From assembly GCA_043746555.1 (NCBI GenBank), contig JAYTQU010000285.1, positions 1 to 45,333 of the forward strand: DNA of 45,333 bases, given 5' to 3'. Every line of letters begins with the position of its first letter. Position 1 is the first letter of the stretch. The translations under genes and the position numbers were made by a program. Origin of the DNA: CAZQYC01 sp043746555. Its GTDB lineage: Bacteria; Pseudomonadota; Gammaproteobacteria; Steroidobacterales; Steroidobacteraceae. Below are positions 9,244-17,200 of the stretch, piece after piece. The notes under the pieces are model-generated. The model was not told where the DNA came from, did no database searches, and was given only the letters and a program-made list of their open reading frames with translations.

Positions 9244-9550
9244 ACGGTATTCGCTGCGCCAATATCGGCAAGAAGCGACTGGGACGAAGCGGCGAGAGCT
9301 CAAGCCAACGCGCAAATGTCGCGGGAGTCGAACTCCCCGCGTATAGACGCTCCGCCAGCGCCAATAATTTCACGCGATCGTACTCCGGAACGCTGGCAAG
9401 CATCACTGCAAGTCCCGCCATAAAAAACCTCGGGCCAACTTCGTTCCACGATCGAACACCGAACGAGTTTCGAGCGCACAACTCCACCAACCGCTCCTCG
9501 TACCGGCGGTCGAACGTCAACGGCATCAGTGTTTGCGTAGTCGCGGACAT
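9233..9550 (-). CDS. Small partner of the nucleotidyltransferase, possible antitoxin
   Basis: 105-residue protein starting at the ATG at 9550 (MSATTQTLMPLTFDRRYEER). It is helical, with an EERLVELCARNSFGVRSWNEVG segment and a FARWLELSPLRPSRFLPIL end. No DNA-binding motif is certain. I do not recognise the family. It is placed directly before the nucleotidyltransferase gene with an 11-base overlap, the usual arrangement of an antitoxin or cofactor gene ahead of its enzyme. The open frame extends to 9634, but the extra residues do not look conserved. Confidence 0.62.
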   Translation of the reverse strand: MSATTQTLMPLTFDRRYEERLVELCARNSFGVRSWNEVGPRFFMAGLAVMLASVPEYDRVKLLALAERLYAGSSTPATFARWLELSPLRPSRFLPILAQRIPYAA

Positions 9551-9652
9551 GCCCCAAGTATCGGAGTCATTCGTCAATTCGTCAAATGGCAGGTTGACCC
9601 TGGAGTGCATCGGTCCACAGCTTGCGGTGGCCATCCATGTTAATTGGTTGCT

Positions 9653-10357
9653 TCAGTTGAGTGTCTTCAACGTCGCTTCGATCCACTGTTGCGCGTCAGC
9701 GTTAATTGCTCGCGGATCGCGACCGGCTGCGTCGATCGGCAGACCGATGACGACTTGAATGGTGCCTCGTTTTTTGATCAATCCGCGGCGCGGCCAAAAC
9801 TTTCCAGCGTTGTGCGCAACCGGAATCACTTTGCAGCCGGCACGCGAGGCTAGTAGCGCGCCACCGACACCATACTTTCGTGTCTCGCCCGCGGGCATTC
9901 GGGTGCCTTCCGGAAAAATCACAACCCACACTCCTCTTTGCAATTGTCGTTTGCCTTGCGCGACGACGCGATTAACCGAAGACGTTCCGGCGCCGCGATC
10001 GACGGCAATCGGATGCAGCAGCCTAATAGCCCAACCAACCAGCGGAATCCAAAGCAGTTCTCGCTTTAACACCCACGATTGAGTTGGACACACTGTGGCC
10101 TGTGCGATCGTCTCCCACGACGACGAGTGATTCCACATCGCGATGTGCGCACCTTGAGGAATATTTTCACGACCGGTCACTCGATACTTGAGGCCGCACA
10201 ACTTATCGAGCAGCCACAGTAAGACGTCGGCCCAGTTTTTTGCCAAGACAAATCGCCTTGGATAAGGAATCACGGAACCGATCAACAGGATCACGGCATA
10301 GAGCGCCGTGACCAGAAAAAACATTGTCGTGAAGACTATCGAACGTAATAGCTGCAC
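9653..10357 (-). CDS. plsC: 1-acyl-sn-glycerol-3-phosphate acyltransferase
   Basis: 234-residue membrane acyltransferase that converts lysophosphatidic acid to phosphatidic acid in phospholipid synthesis. An N-terminal hydrophobic segment is followed by the catalytic motif NHSSSWET (H-x4-E, the variant with Glu seen in many proteobacterial PlsC proteins in place of H-x4-D). The substrate-binding FPEGTRMPAGE and the later VIPVAHNAGKFW complete the family blocks. The start is taken as GTG at 10357 because it restores the usual N-terminus (QLLRSIVFTTMFFLVTALYA); it overlaps the glyS stop. An ATG at 10324 is the alternative. Confidence 0.9.
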   Translation of the reverse strand: MQLLRSIVFTTMFFLVTALYAVILLIGSVIPYPRRFVLAKNWADVLLWLLDKLCGLKYRVTGRENIPQGAHIAMWNHSSSWETIAQATVCPTQSWVLKRELLWIPLVGWAIRLLHPIAVDRGAGTSSVNRVVAQGKRQLQRGVWVVIFPEGTRMPAGETRKYGVGGALLASRAGCKVIPVAHNAGKFWPRRGLIKKRGTIQVVIGLPIDAAGRDPRAINADAQQWIEATLKTLN

Positions 10358-10364
10358 TGAAATG

Positions 10365-12485
10365 TTATCCAGGCAATCGCGACAAATCGGCAACACGTAG
10401 AAATAGCCCGCGCAGCTGCGCAAGCAACGCGAGACGATTCTCGCGAAGCTTCGTATCGTCGGCCATCACCATCACGCCGTCGAAGAACGCATCGACTGCC
10501 GCGCGCAGACCCGCAAGCTTCGACAATACTTGTGCATAATCGCGAGCGGCAAACAAAGGCTCGGTCACTTTGGTCATCGCGATAATTTGTTCATTCAATA
10601 CTTGCTCGGCGGGATCGCGCAATAACTCGGCGTTCACCGCGCCAAAAGAGTCTTGTCCCGATTTGCGCAGGATGTTACTGATTCGCTTGTTTGCTGCTGC
10701 GAGACTTTGCGCATCGGGCAATTTCAAGAACTCACTCAGTGCGCGCAACCGCCGATCGAAGTCGAGTGGCACCGCAGGACGATTGGCGAGGATGGCGTCG
10801 AACATTTCCGTCGTCACGTTGAGTTGCTTACTCTCTTCGAGGTAATAACCGCGCAATCGTTCCATGATGTAGTCGTAGATTTCCGTCGCGACGCCGGCAC
10901 TGAACTTGAAGGGCTGCAACTTCACGGCCTGTTCGATGAGCGCCACGAGATCGACGGATAGTTTCCGTTCAATGACAATGCGCAACAGGCCGATCGCCGC
11001 ACGCCGCACGCCGAAAGGATCTTTCGCGCCGGTTGGTTTTTGATCGATGACAAAGACGCCGGCAACGGTGTCGAGTTTGTCGGCAAGCGCAAGCGCCATG
11101 CCTGTGGTCGTGGCCGGCAACTCATCGCCCGCGCCGCGCGGCAAATAGTGTTCGCGAATCGATTCCGCAACCTCGTCGCTCGCGCCATCCGCCAATGCAT
11201 AGTAATGGCCCATGACGCCTTGCAGCTCGGGGAACTCGCCTACCATCAAGGTGAGCAAATCGCATTTGCAAAGCCGCGCGGCTTCACTAATTGATCGAGT
11301 CGTCGCTGCGGAGCTTGGTGGTAATTGACCGAAGGCGAATTGCGCGATCACTTCAATGCGCCGCACGCGATCGAGCTGCGAGCCGAGTTTATTGTGATAG
11401 ACAACTCTATCCAAGCTTTCCAACAGCGAAATAAGCGGTTTCTTGCGATCCTGATCGAAGAAAAATTTCGCGTCGGCCAAGCGCGCGCGCACAACACGTT
11501 CGTTACCTTCGATCACGCGGCTCGGATCGGCGGGACGAATGTTACTTACGACTAAAAACTTATTGCTCAGTTTGTTGTCGGCGTCGAACAACGGAAAGTA
11601 TTTCTGGTTCACCTTCATCGTCAGAATCAAACATTCCTGCGGGACTTCCAAAAACTCTTTCTCGAACTGACAGGCGAATACATTTGGACGTTCGACCAGC
11701 GCCGTTACTTCATCGAGCAGCGCGTCATCGTCAATCGGTTTCAATCCGACTTTTGTCGCACTCGTTTGAAGTTGACGCGCAGTCTCAGCGCGACGCGCGT
11801 CGAAACTGGCAATAACCGCGCCTTCATTTTCCAATTGCTGTGCGTAGTTGTCCGCGTCCTTCAAACTGATCGACTCTTGCGAAGCTTCGAAGCGATGGCC
11901 GTGCGTGATTCGTTGAGCATCCAGGCCTAAGATCGAAACGGGAACGACTTCAAGTCCATACAACGCGACCAACCCATGCGCGGGACGCACAAATTTCACG
12001 GTGGTCCAGCCATCGGCAAGCTGATAACTCATCGCTTTGGGAATCCGTAACTTCGAGAGCATGTCGTCGAGCGCCTTCTGCAAACCTTCCGCCAGAGTCG
12101 CGCCGCGAACCGTGATGTCGAGAAATAATGCTTCCGCTTTGCCGTCCATCGCACGTTTCAGATTCGGGACGACAGATACATCGAAGCCGAGCGCCGCCAA
12201 TCTTTTCAACAATGCGGGCGTCGCTTTGCCGGATGCATCCAAACCCACGCTGACGGGCATGAGTTTTTGCTGCACGCTTTTGTCGGCTGCTTTGGCAGCC
12301 ACCGCTGTGATCTGTGTGGCCAGACGACGCGGTGACGCAAATGCTATCGCTTGCGAATGAGACAGTAATCCTTGTGATTGCAAGCTATCGAACAACAACT
12401 GCGTGAGAGCGGCGCCCAGCGCTTGCAGCGATTTCGGCGGCAATTCTTCGACGAATAATTCGACTAGTAAGTTCTTTGTCGTCAT
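10365..12485 (-). CDS. glyS: Glycyl-tRNA synthetase beta subunit
   Basis: 706 residues, close to the usual 690 or so of the bacterial beta chain. It begins LLVELFVEELPPKSLQALG, the family N-terminus, and contains FLVVSNIRPADPSRVIEGNERVV-type text (residues around 320-345) and GVMGHYYALADG, which belong to the HD-like region. A C-terminal anticodon-binding domain ends the protein (FFDGVMVMADDTKLRENRLALL). It pairs with GlyQ in an alpha2-beta2 enzyme that charges tRNA-Gly. The gene starts 3 bases after glyQ ends and overlaps plsC slightly, so the three probably share a transcript. Confidence 0.97.
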   Translation of the reverse strand: MTTKNLLVELFVEELPPKSLQALGAALTQLLFDSLQSQGLLSHSQAIAFASPRRLATQITAVAAKAADKSVQQKLMPVSVGLDASGKATPALLKRLAALGFDVSVVPNLKRAMDGKAEALFLDITVRGATLAEGLQKALDDMLSKLRIPKAMSYQLADGWTTVKFVRPAHGLVALYGLEVVPVSILGLDAQRITHGHRFEASQESISLKDADNYAQQLENEGAVIASFDARRAETARQLQTSATKVGLKPIDDDALLDEVTALVERPNVFACQFEKEFLEVPQECLILTMKVNQKYFPLFDADNKLSNKFLVVSNIRPADPSRVIEGNERVVRARLADAKFFFDQDRKKPLISLLESLDRVVYHNKLGSQLDRVRRIEVIAQFAFGQLPPSSAATTRSISEAARLCKCDLLTLMVGEFPELQGVMGHYYALADGASDEVAESIREHYLPRGAGDELPATTTGMALALADKLDTVAGVFVIDQKPTGAKDPFGVRRAAIGLLRIVIERKLSVDLVALIEQAVKLQPFKFSAGVATEIYDYIMERLRGYYLEESKQLNVTTEMFDAILANRPAVPLDFDRRLRALSEFLKLPDAQSLAAANKRISNILRKSGQDSFGAVNAELLRDPAEQVLNEQIIAMTKVTEPLFAARDYAQVLSKLAGLRAAVDAFFDGVMVMADDTKLRENRLALLAQLRGLFLRVADLSRLPG

Positions 12486-12488
12486 AAC

Positions 12489-13427
12489 TCAGCCCGCCTT
12501 CTTCTGCTGGGCCAGTTCCGCAAGCGCTTCGTCGGCGCGTTCCTTTTTTGCTAGCGGAAAACCAAGTCGAGCGCGGCTGTCGAGATAACTCTGCGCGACA
12601 GCTCGTGCGAGATTGCGAATGCGTCCGATGTACGCGGCGCGTTCAGTCACGCTTATCGCTCCGCGTGCATCGAGCAGGTTGAAGGTGTGCGCGGCCTTCA
12701 ACATTTGCTCGTACGCAGGCAATGCGAGTTGCTGCTCCATAAGATACTTGGATTGATTTTCGTGCGCGGCAAATGCGGTCAGCAAAAACTTCACATCGCT
12801 GTGCTCGAAGTTGTATGCGCTCTGCTCGACTTCGTTTTGGGTGTAGACATCGCCGTAGCTCAAAGCATTGGTCCATTTCAATTTGTAGACGCTATCGACG
12901 CGTTGCAAATACATCGCGAGTCGTTCGAGTCCATACGTGATCTCGCCGGTGATCGGTTTGCACTCGATGCCGCCGACTTGTTGAAAATACGTGAACTGCG
13001 TGACTTCCATGCCGTTGAGCCACACTTCCCAACCAAGACCCCAACAACCGAGCGTTGGGTTTTCCCAATCGTCTTCGACGAAACGCACATCGTTGGCGCG
13101 CAAATCGAAACCCAGTTCTTTAAGCGATCCCAGGTACAAGTCGAGGATGTCGGCCGGCGCAGGCTTCAACACCACTTGAAACTGGTAGTAGTGTTGGAGT
13201 CGATTGGGATTCTCGCCATAGCGTCCGTCTTTGGGGCGACGGCTTGGTTGCACATACCCGGCTTTCCACGGTTCTGGACCCAGCGAGCGCAGAAAAGTCG
13301 CCGTGTGGCTAGTGCCGGCGCCGACTTCCATATCATAGGGCTGGAGAATCGCGCAGCCGTGATTCGACCAATAGCGCTGCAAGGTCAGAATTAAGTCTTG
13401 AAAGCTAAGCGATGGCGCGGCGAGCAT
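12489..13427 (-). CDS. glyQ: Glycyl-tRNA synthetase alpha subunit
   Basis: 312 residues (family about 300), the catalytic chain of the heterotetrameric glycyl-tRNA synthetase. The sequence matches the family along its length: FQDLILTLQRYWSNHGCAI, QPYDMEVGAGTSHTATFLR, YGENPNRLQHYYQFQVV, WEVWLNGMEVTQFTYFQQ and YGLERLAMYLQ. The ATG at 13427 is chosen because AAAGGA lies seven to eight bases ahead of it; upstream in-frame starts at 13442 and 13550 lack this. It forms an operon with glyS and probably plsC. Confidence 0.97.
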   Translation of the reverse strand: MLAAPSLSFQDLILTLQRYWSNHGCAILQPYDMEVGAGTSHTATFLRSLGPEPWKAGYVQPSRRPKDGRYGENPNRLQHYYQFQVVLKPAPADILDLYLGSLKELGFDLRANDVRFVEDDWENPTLGCWGLGWEVWLNGMEVTQFTYFQQVGGIECKPITGEITYGLERLAMYLQRVDSVYKLKWTNALSYGDVYTQNEVEQSAYNFEHSDVKFLLTAFAAHENQSKYLMEQQLALPAYEQMLKAAHTFNLLDARGAISVTERAAYIGRIRNLARAVAQSYLDSRARLGFPLAKKERADEALAELAQQKKAG

Positions 13428-13525
13428 GCCTGATCCTTTCATTTCGACGAATTTTCGGCGCGCGAGTATAACTGCTAGCACAACCAGCCGTTGCCAGGAC
13501 GAGCAACCTAGCGCACTATGACGGG

Positions 13526-13543
13526 GCACGGCTTGTGCCGTGC
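13526..13543. repeat. Perfect hairpin upstream of glyQ and glnA
   Basis: GCACGGC and GCCGTGC form a 7-base perfect stem with a TTGT loop, in the gap between the divergent glyQ and glnA genes. There is no T-run on either side, so it is not a standard terminator. Half-site spacing does not fit the NtrC consensus (GCAC-N7-GTGC expected, N5 seen), so I do not call it an NtrC site. Confidence 0.5.
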
Positions 13544-13633
13544 GCCTCACGATAGAGCGCTTCTAAAGCGTAACGACCCAACCTGATTCGCGCGATCCCG
13601 GCTCCCACTGGGCTCGATGAGTCTTTAGTTCGT

Positions 13634-13649
13634 TGGCATAGATCCTGCA
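13634..13649 (+). promoter_or_regulatory. Sigma-54 promoter of glnA
   Basis: TGGCATAGATCCTGCA matches the sigma-54 consensus (TGGCAC-N5-TTGCA) with GG and GC exactly 10 bases apart. It lies 81 bases before the glnA start. A sigma-54 promoter for glnA with ntrBC downstream is the classic arrangement, in which phosphorylated NtrC activates transcription under nitrogen limitation. Confidence 0.75.
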
Positions 13650-13730
13650 AAATCGTGAGTTCGGACCTGATTGCATACACGCGATTACACAATCGACTAG
13701 ATAAATTGAACAGTTAGTGGAGGAGATCCC

Positions 13731-15143
13731 ATGACGACCGGCGCTGAAATTATCAGCATGATTAAAGAAAAAGAAGTGCGCTACGTGGACTTACGGTTCA
13801 CGGACACACGCGGTAAAGAGCAGCACGTAACCGTGCCGGCTTCAACCATCGACCCAGGATTTTTCGACGACGGCAAGATGTTCGACGGCTCGTCGATTGC
13901 CGGTTGGAAGGGAATCAACGAATCCGACATGGTGCTGATGCCTGACGCCTCGACCGCCGTGATGGATCCCTTCTTCGAAGACACCACGCTCATCATTCGT
14001 TGCGACGTGCTCGAACCCGCCACGATGCAAGGTTACGAACGCGATCCGCGTTCGCTCGCGAAGCGCTGCGAAGCCTATTTGAAGGCTAGTGGAGTGGGCG
14101 ACAGGGCGTTGTTCGGCCCGGAAAATGAGTTCTTTATTTTCGATAGCGTTCGTTTCGGCACCGAGATCGGCAAGTCGTTCTTCGAAGTCGACGCGGTCGA
14201 AGCTTCATGGAGCTCGGGCAAAGCGTACGAAGACGGCAATCGCGGCCATCGTCCCGGCATCAAAGGCGGTTACTTTCCGGTGCCACCGGTCGATTCGCAT
14301 CAAGATTTGCGTTCGGCAATGTGTAACGCACTTGAAGCAATGGGCATGATCGTCGAAGTGCATCACCACGAAGTCGCGACCGCGGGTCAGTGCGAAATCG
14401 GCGTGGGCGCGAACACGCTCGTGCGAAAGGCCGACGAAGTGCAAATGCTGAAATACGCCATTCACAACGTTGCGCATGCTTACGGCAAGACCGTAACCTT
14501 CATGCCGAAGCCGCTGGTCGGCGACAACGGTAACGGCATGCACGTTCATCAATCCATTTCGAAAGAAGGCAAGGCGCTATTTGCCGGCGACAAATACGGC
14601 GGTCTATCCGATCTCGCCTTGTACTACATCGGCGGCATCATCAAGCACGCGAAAGCACTCAACGCCTTCACCAATCCCGGCACTAACAGCTACAAGCGTT
14701 TAGTCCCCGGTTTCGAAGCGCCGGTGATGCTCGCTTACTCCGCGCGCAATCGCTCGGCATCGATTCGTATTCCTTGGGTTTCCAATCCTAAGGGTCGCCG
14801 TATCGAAGTGCGCTTCCCGGACTCGATCGCCAATCCGTATCTTGCGTTTTCGGCGATGCTTATGGCGGGCTTGGACGGTATCAAGAACAAAATCCATCCG
14901 GGCGACGCAGCCGACAAGGATTTGTACGACTTGGAGCCGGAAGAAGCCAAGAAGATTCCGGAAGTGTGCTACTCGCTGGAACAAGCGCTTGAATGCCTCG
15001 ACAAGGATCGCGACTTCTTGAAGGCCGGCGGCGTCTTCACCGACGATGTCATCGATTCTTACATTGGCCTCAAGATGCAAGAAGTCACTAAGGTGCGTAT
15101 GTCGACCCATCCGCTGGAGTTCGAGCTGTACTACAGCGTCTAA
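13731..15143 (+). CDS. glnA: Type I glutamine synthetase
   Basis: 470 residues, full length for the dodecameric GS-I enzyme that makes glutamine from glutamate, ammonia and ATP. Clear blocks are FDGSSIAGWKGINESDM, GPENEFFIFD, HHHEVATAGQCEIG, NGNGMHVHQS and NPGTNSYKRLVPGFEAPV. Tyr399 in KDLYDLEPEEAKKIP is the adenylylation site used by GlnE, so activity is probably controlled covalently. A very good ribosome binding site (GGAGG) precedes the ATG. A sigma-54 promoter lies upstream, and the sensor-regulator pair ntrB-ntrC follows after a DUF4124 gene, so expression is expected to respond to nitrogen status. Confidence 0.98.
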   Translation: MTTGAEIISMIKEKEVRYVDLRFTDTRGKEQHVTVPASTIDPGFFDDGKMFDGSSIAGWKGINESDMVLMPDASTAVMDPFFEDTTLIIRCDVLEPATMQGYERDPRSLAKRCEAYLKASGVGDRALFGPENEFFIFDSVRFGTEIGKSFFEVDAVEASWSSGKAYEDGNRGHRPGIKGGYFPVPPVDSHQDLRSAMCNALEAMGMIVEVHHHEVATAGQCEIGVGANTLVRKADEVQMLKYAIHNVAHAYGKTVTFMPKPLVGDNGNGMHVHQSISKEGKALFAGDKYGGLSDLALYYIGGIIKHAKALNAFTNPGTNSYKRLVPGFEAPVMLAYSARNRSASIRIPWVSNPKGRRIEVRFPDSIANPYLAFSAMLMAGLDGIKNKIHPGDAADKDLYDLEPEEAKKIPEVCYSLEQALECLDKDRDFLKAGGVFTDDVIDSYIGLKMQEVTKVRMSTHPLEFELYYSV

Positions 15144-15178
15144 CTCGGCACCTGGCTCGATGGCGTTGGATTCGTCGG

Positions 15179-15253
15179 GCGTTGCATTTGCAACGCAGCG
15201 CTCGACTCGCAGAGCCACGGAGGGCTTTGCTTCATCCGAGCTTGCGGCTCGGA
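15179..15253 (+). terminator. Two hairpins after glnA, possible terminator or processing signal
   Basis: GCGTTGC-ATTT-GCAACGC (15179-15196) is a perfect 7-base stem. TCCGAGC-TTGCG-GCTCGGA (15235-15253) is a second. Neither is followed by a T-run, so they may partly terminate or stabilise the glnA message, letting glnA be expressed above the downstream genes. Confidence 0.45.
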
Positions 15254-15411
15254 TCGCTCGGAAGCAGTTCCCGAGGAGATCGGTTCAGTTGGCACTAGTC
15301 ATAACGGAGGTCGTGTGAGGCTTTGCCCGCACCAAGGTTTACGATCGATCGCTTCGACAAGTGCGCCCTCGCTTTTGCCGGATCGCATCGAAGTAGCTAT
15401 TCTCTTGCCTC

Positions 15412-15978
15412 ATGGGTGCACGACGTTCCAGTTTCGCTTTGGCCGTTTTGCTTTTCGCCAACGCGGTGTTTGGGCAGGAGAACGCTCCCGATCACAATGC
15501 CGTTTGGAAATGGGCAGACAAGGACGGCGTAACGCACTACTCGGATCACCCGGGTCCTGGCGCAGTGAAGATAGACTTGCGCATACAAACCGACGATGCG
15601 CCAAACGCACAGCCAGACACACAGCCAAGCGCTTCTTCTGCGAAGAAAGCGTCACAAGCGTCCGCGCCGTATCAACGTCTTGCCATCACATCGCCCAGCG
15701 TCGACCAAACAGTGCAAGGACCGAACGACAACGTCAATGTGAGCGTGCGCATCGAACCGGCGTTGCAAGCGAATCATCGTCTGCGCGTGGAATTGGACGG
15801 CAAGCCGCAAGGCGAACCGCGCACGGCGCTCAATTTTACTTTCGGCGATGTACCGCGCGGCACGCACACGGTGAGTGCCAGTATGGTGACTGCCGATGGC
15901 GCCGTCGTGATTCACAGCAAGCCGGTCACGTTCTACGTTCGCCAACCATCGATACTTTCGCCGACGCGAAAGCGCTAG
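15412..15978 (+). CDS. DUF4124 domain-containing exported protein
   Basis: 188 residues with a signal peptide (about 1-21, FALAVLLFANAVFGQ). A DUF4124-type segment follows (VWKWADKDGVTHYSDHPGPGA, residues around 31-51), recognised by the Trp-x-Trp-x-Asp-x-x-Gly pattern. A low-complexity linker then leads to a C-terminal beta-rich domain (about 95-180) resembling an Ig-like fold. The function is unknown; the protein is expected in the periplasm. A DUF4124 gene between glnA and ntrB is also found in other gammaproteobacteria, which supports a shared locus rather than a chance insertion. Confidence 0.85.
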   Translation: MGARRSSFALAVLLFANAVFGQENAPDHNAVWKWADKDGVTHYSDHPGPGAVKIDLRIQTDDAPNAQPDTQPSASSAKKASQASAPYQRLAITSPSVDQTVQGPNDNVNVSVRIEPALQANHRLRVELDGKPQGEPRTALNFTFGDVPRGTHTVSASMVTADGAVVIHSKPVTFYVRQPSILSPTRKR

Positions 15979-15999
15979 TTGCAAGTCGCCCAAATCACC

Positions 16000-16030
16000 G
16001 AGTGCGACGCGATGCCGATGCGTCGCACTC
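16000..16030. repeat. 11-base perfect stem-loop before ntrB
   Basis: GAGTGCGACGC and GCGTCGCACTC form an 11-base perfect stem with a 9-base loop, between the DUF4124 stop and the ntrB start (18 bases away). No T-run follows. It could be a terminator, a transcript-processing site, or a structure affecting ntrB translation. Confidence 0.6.
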
Positions 16031-16048
16031 ATTGACACTAGGATTGCT

Positions 16049-17200
16049 ATGTCCGCACCGCGATCGATGAGTGCGGCACGCGACTTGCGCCCATTATCCG
16101 TGATCAAATCAGTGGAAGCCGCAGCGCGCATTCTCGATAGTCTGACCACCAGCGTCGTGTTGGTCGATATGCAGCAGTCGGTGTTGCATCTCAATGCGGC
16201 AGCCGAGACATTGCTGGGTGCCAGTTGCAATCAGGCAAAAGGACGACCGCTGTCGGAATTATTGCGCGGCGGCGCGTTGCTAGTGGAAGTCATCGAGCGC
16301 GTCATCGAAACACAAAGGCCGTATTCGAGACGAGAGTTGCCCTTGCGCCCCGCCGCCGGCGATAGCGAACTGGTGGTCGATTGCACCATCTCGCCGTTCG
16401 ACGAAACGGGATTACTCATCGAACTGAGCGACGCCACGCAACATCAACGCATTACCCGCGAGAACGCTTTGCTCGCGCAAGTCGGCGGCAGTCGGTTAAT
16501 GATTCGTCAATTGGCGCACGAAATCAAAAATCCGCTTGGCGGCTTACGCGGTGCGGCGCAATTGCTGGAACGACAATTGAACGACGCGACCATGCGCGAA
16601 TACACACAGGTGATCATCAACGAAGCGGATCGCTTAAAAACGCTGGTCGATACCTTGCTCGGTCCGGGTCATGCGCCGCGCAAGCAACTCATCAACGTGC
16701 ACGAATTGGTGCAACACGTTTGGCAATTGCTCAAACTCGAAGCGCCTGCGTCCGTCAAGATCGAGCGCGACTACGATCCGAGTCTGCCGTCCATCAAGTT
16801 GGACCGCGACCAGGTTATCCAAGCCATGCTCAATCTCGGCCGCAATGCATTGCAGGCTGTGAGCGCACACACACACGAAAACTCCCGACGAGTCCTGCTG
16901 CGTACCCGCGCACGCACGCATGCGTACATCGGCAATAGACGTCATCGATTAGTTGCCTGCGTGCAATTCGAAGACGACGGTGCCGGCGTTCCCGAGGCGT
17001 TGCGCGACACATTGTTCTATCCGTTGGTCACCGGACGCACCGATGGCACGGGACTTGGCTTAGCGGTAGCGCAAGATTTAGTCAGCCGTCACGACGGTCT
17101 CATCGAATTCGAAAGCCGCCCGGGGCGCACCGTGTTCACGATTTTACTGCCGTTCGATTCCACCACTGCCGAGTCACTCGATGCAAACTCACATGTCTAA
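16049..17200 (+). CDS. ntrB: Nitrogen regulation sensor histidine kinase NtrB
   Basis: 383 residues. A PAS-type sensor region (about 25-130) is followed by the phospho-accepting His157 in RQLAHEIKNPLGGLRGAAQL, the NtrB-specific H-box. The N-box (MLNLGRNALQAV) and a G-box (DGTGLGLAVAQDLVSRH) show an intact ATP-binding domain. In the family, NtrB phosphorylates NtrC when nitrogen is short and, with PII, dephosphorylates it when nitrogen is ample. An AGGA ribosome binding site precedes the ATG. The 3' end overlaps ntrC by 20 bases or by 8, depending on the ntrC start. Confidence 0.96.
   Translation: MSAPRSMSAARDLRPLSVIKSVEAAARILDSLTTSVVLVDMQQSVLHLNAAAETLLGASCNQAKGRPLSELLRGGALLVEVIERVIETQRPYSRRELPLRPAAGDSELVVDCTISPFDETGLLIELSDATQHQRITRENALLAQVGGSRLMIRQLAHEIKNPLGGLRGAAQLLERQLNDATMREYTQVIINEADRLKTLVDTLLGPGHAPRKQLINVHELVQHVWQLLKLEAPASVKIERDYDPSLPSIKLDRDQVIQAMLNLGRNALQAVSAHTHENSRRVLLRTRARTHAYIGNRRHRLVACVQFEDDGAGVPEALRDTLFYPLVTGRTDGTGLGLAVAQDLVSRHDGLIEFESRPGRTVFTILLPFDSTTAESLDANSHV

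Noticed and set aside
13526..13543. NtrC enhancer at the GCAC/GTGC palindrome
   Set aside because: Half-sites are 5 bases apart, not the 7 of the NtrC consensus.
15315..16070. 251-residue plus-strand open frame over DUF4124
   Set aside because: It is out of frame with the DUF4124 gene, whose signal peptide and domain are clear; the longer frame is a shadow.
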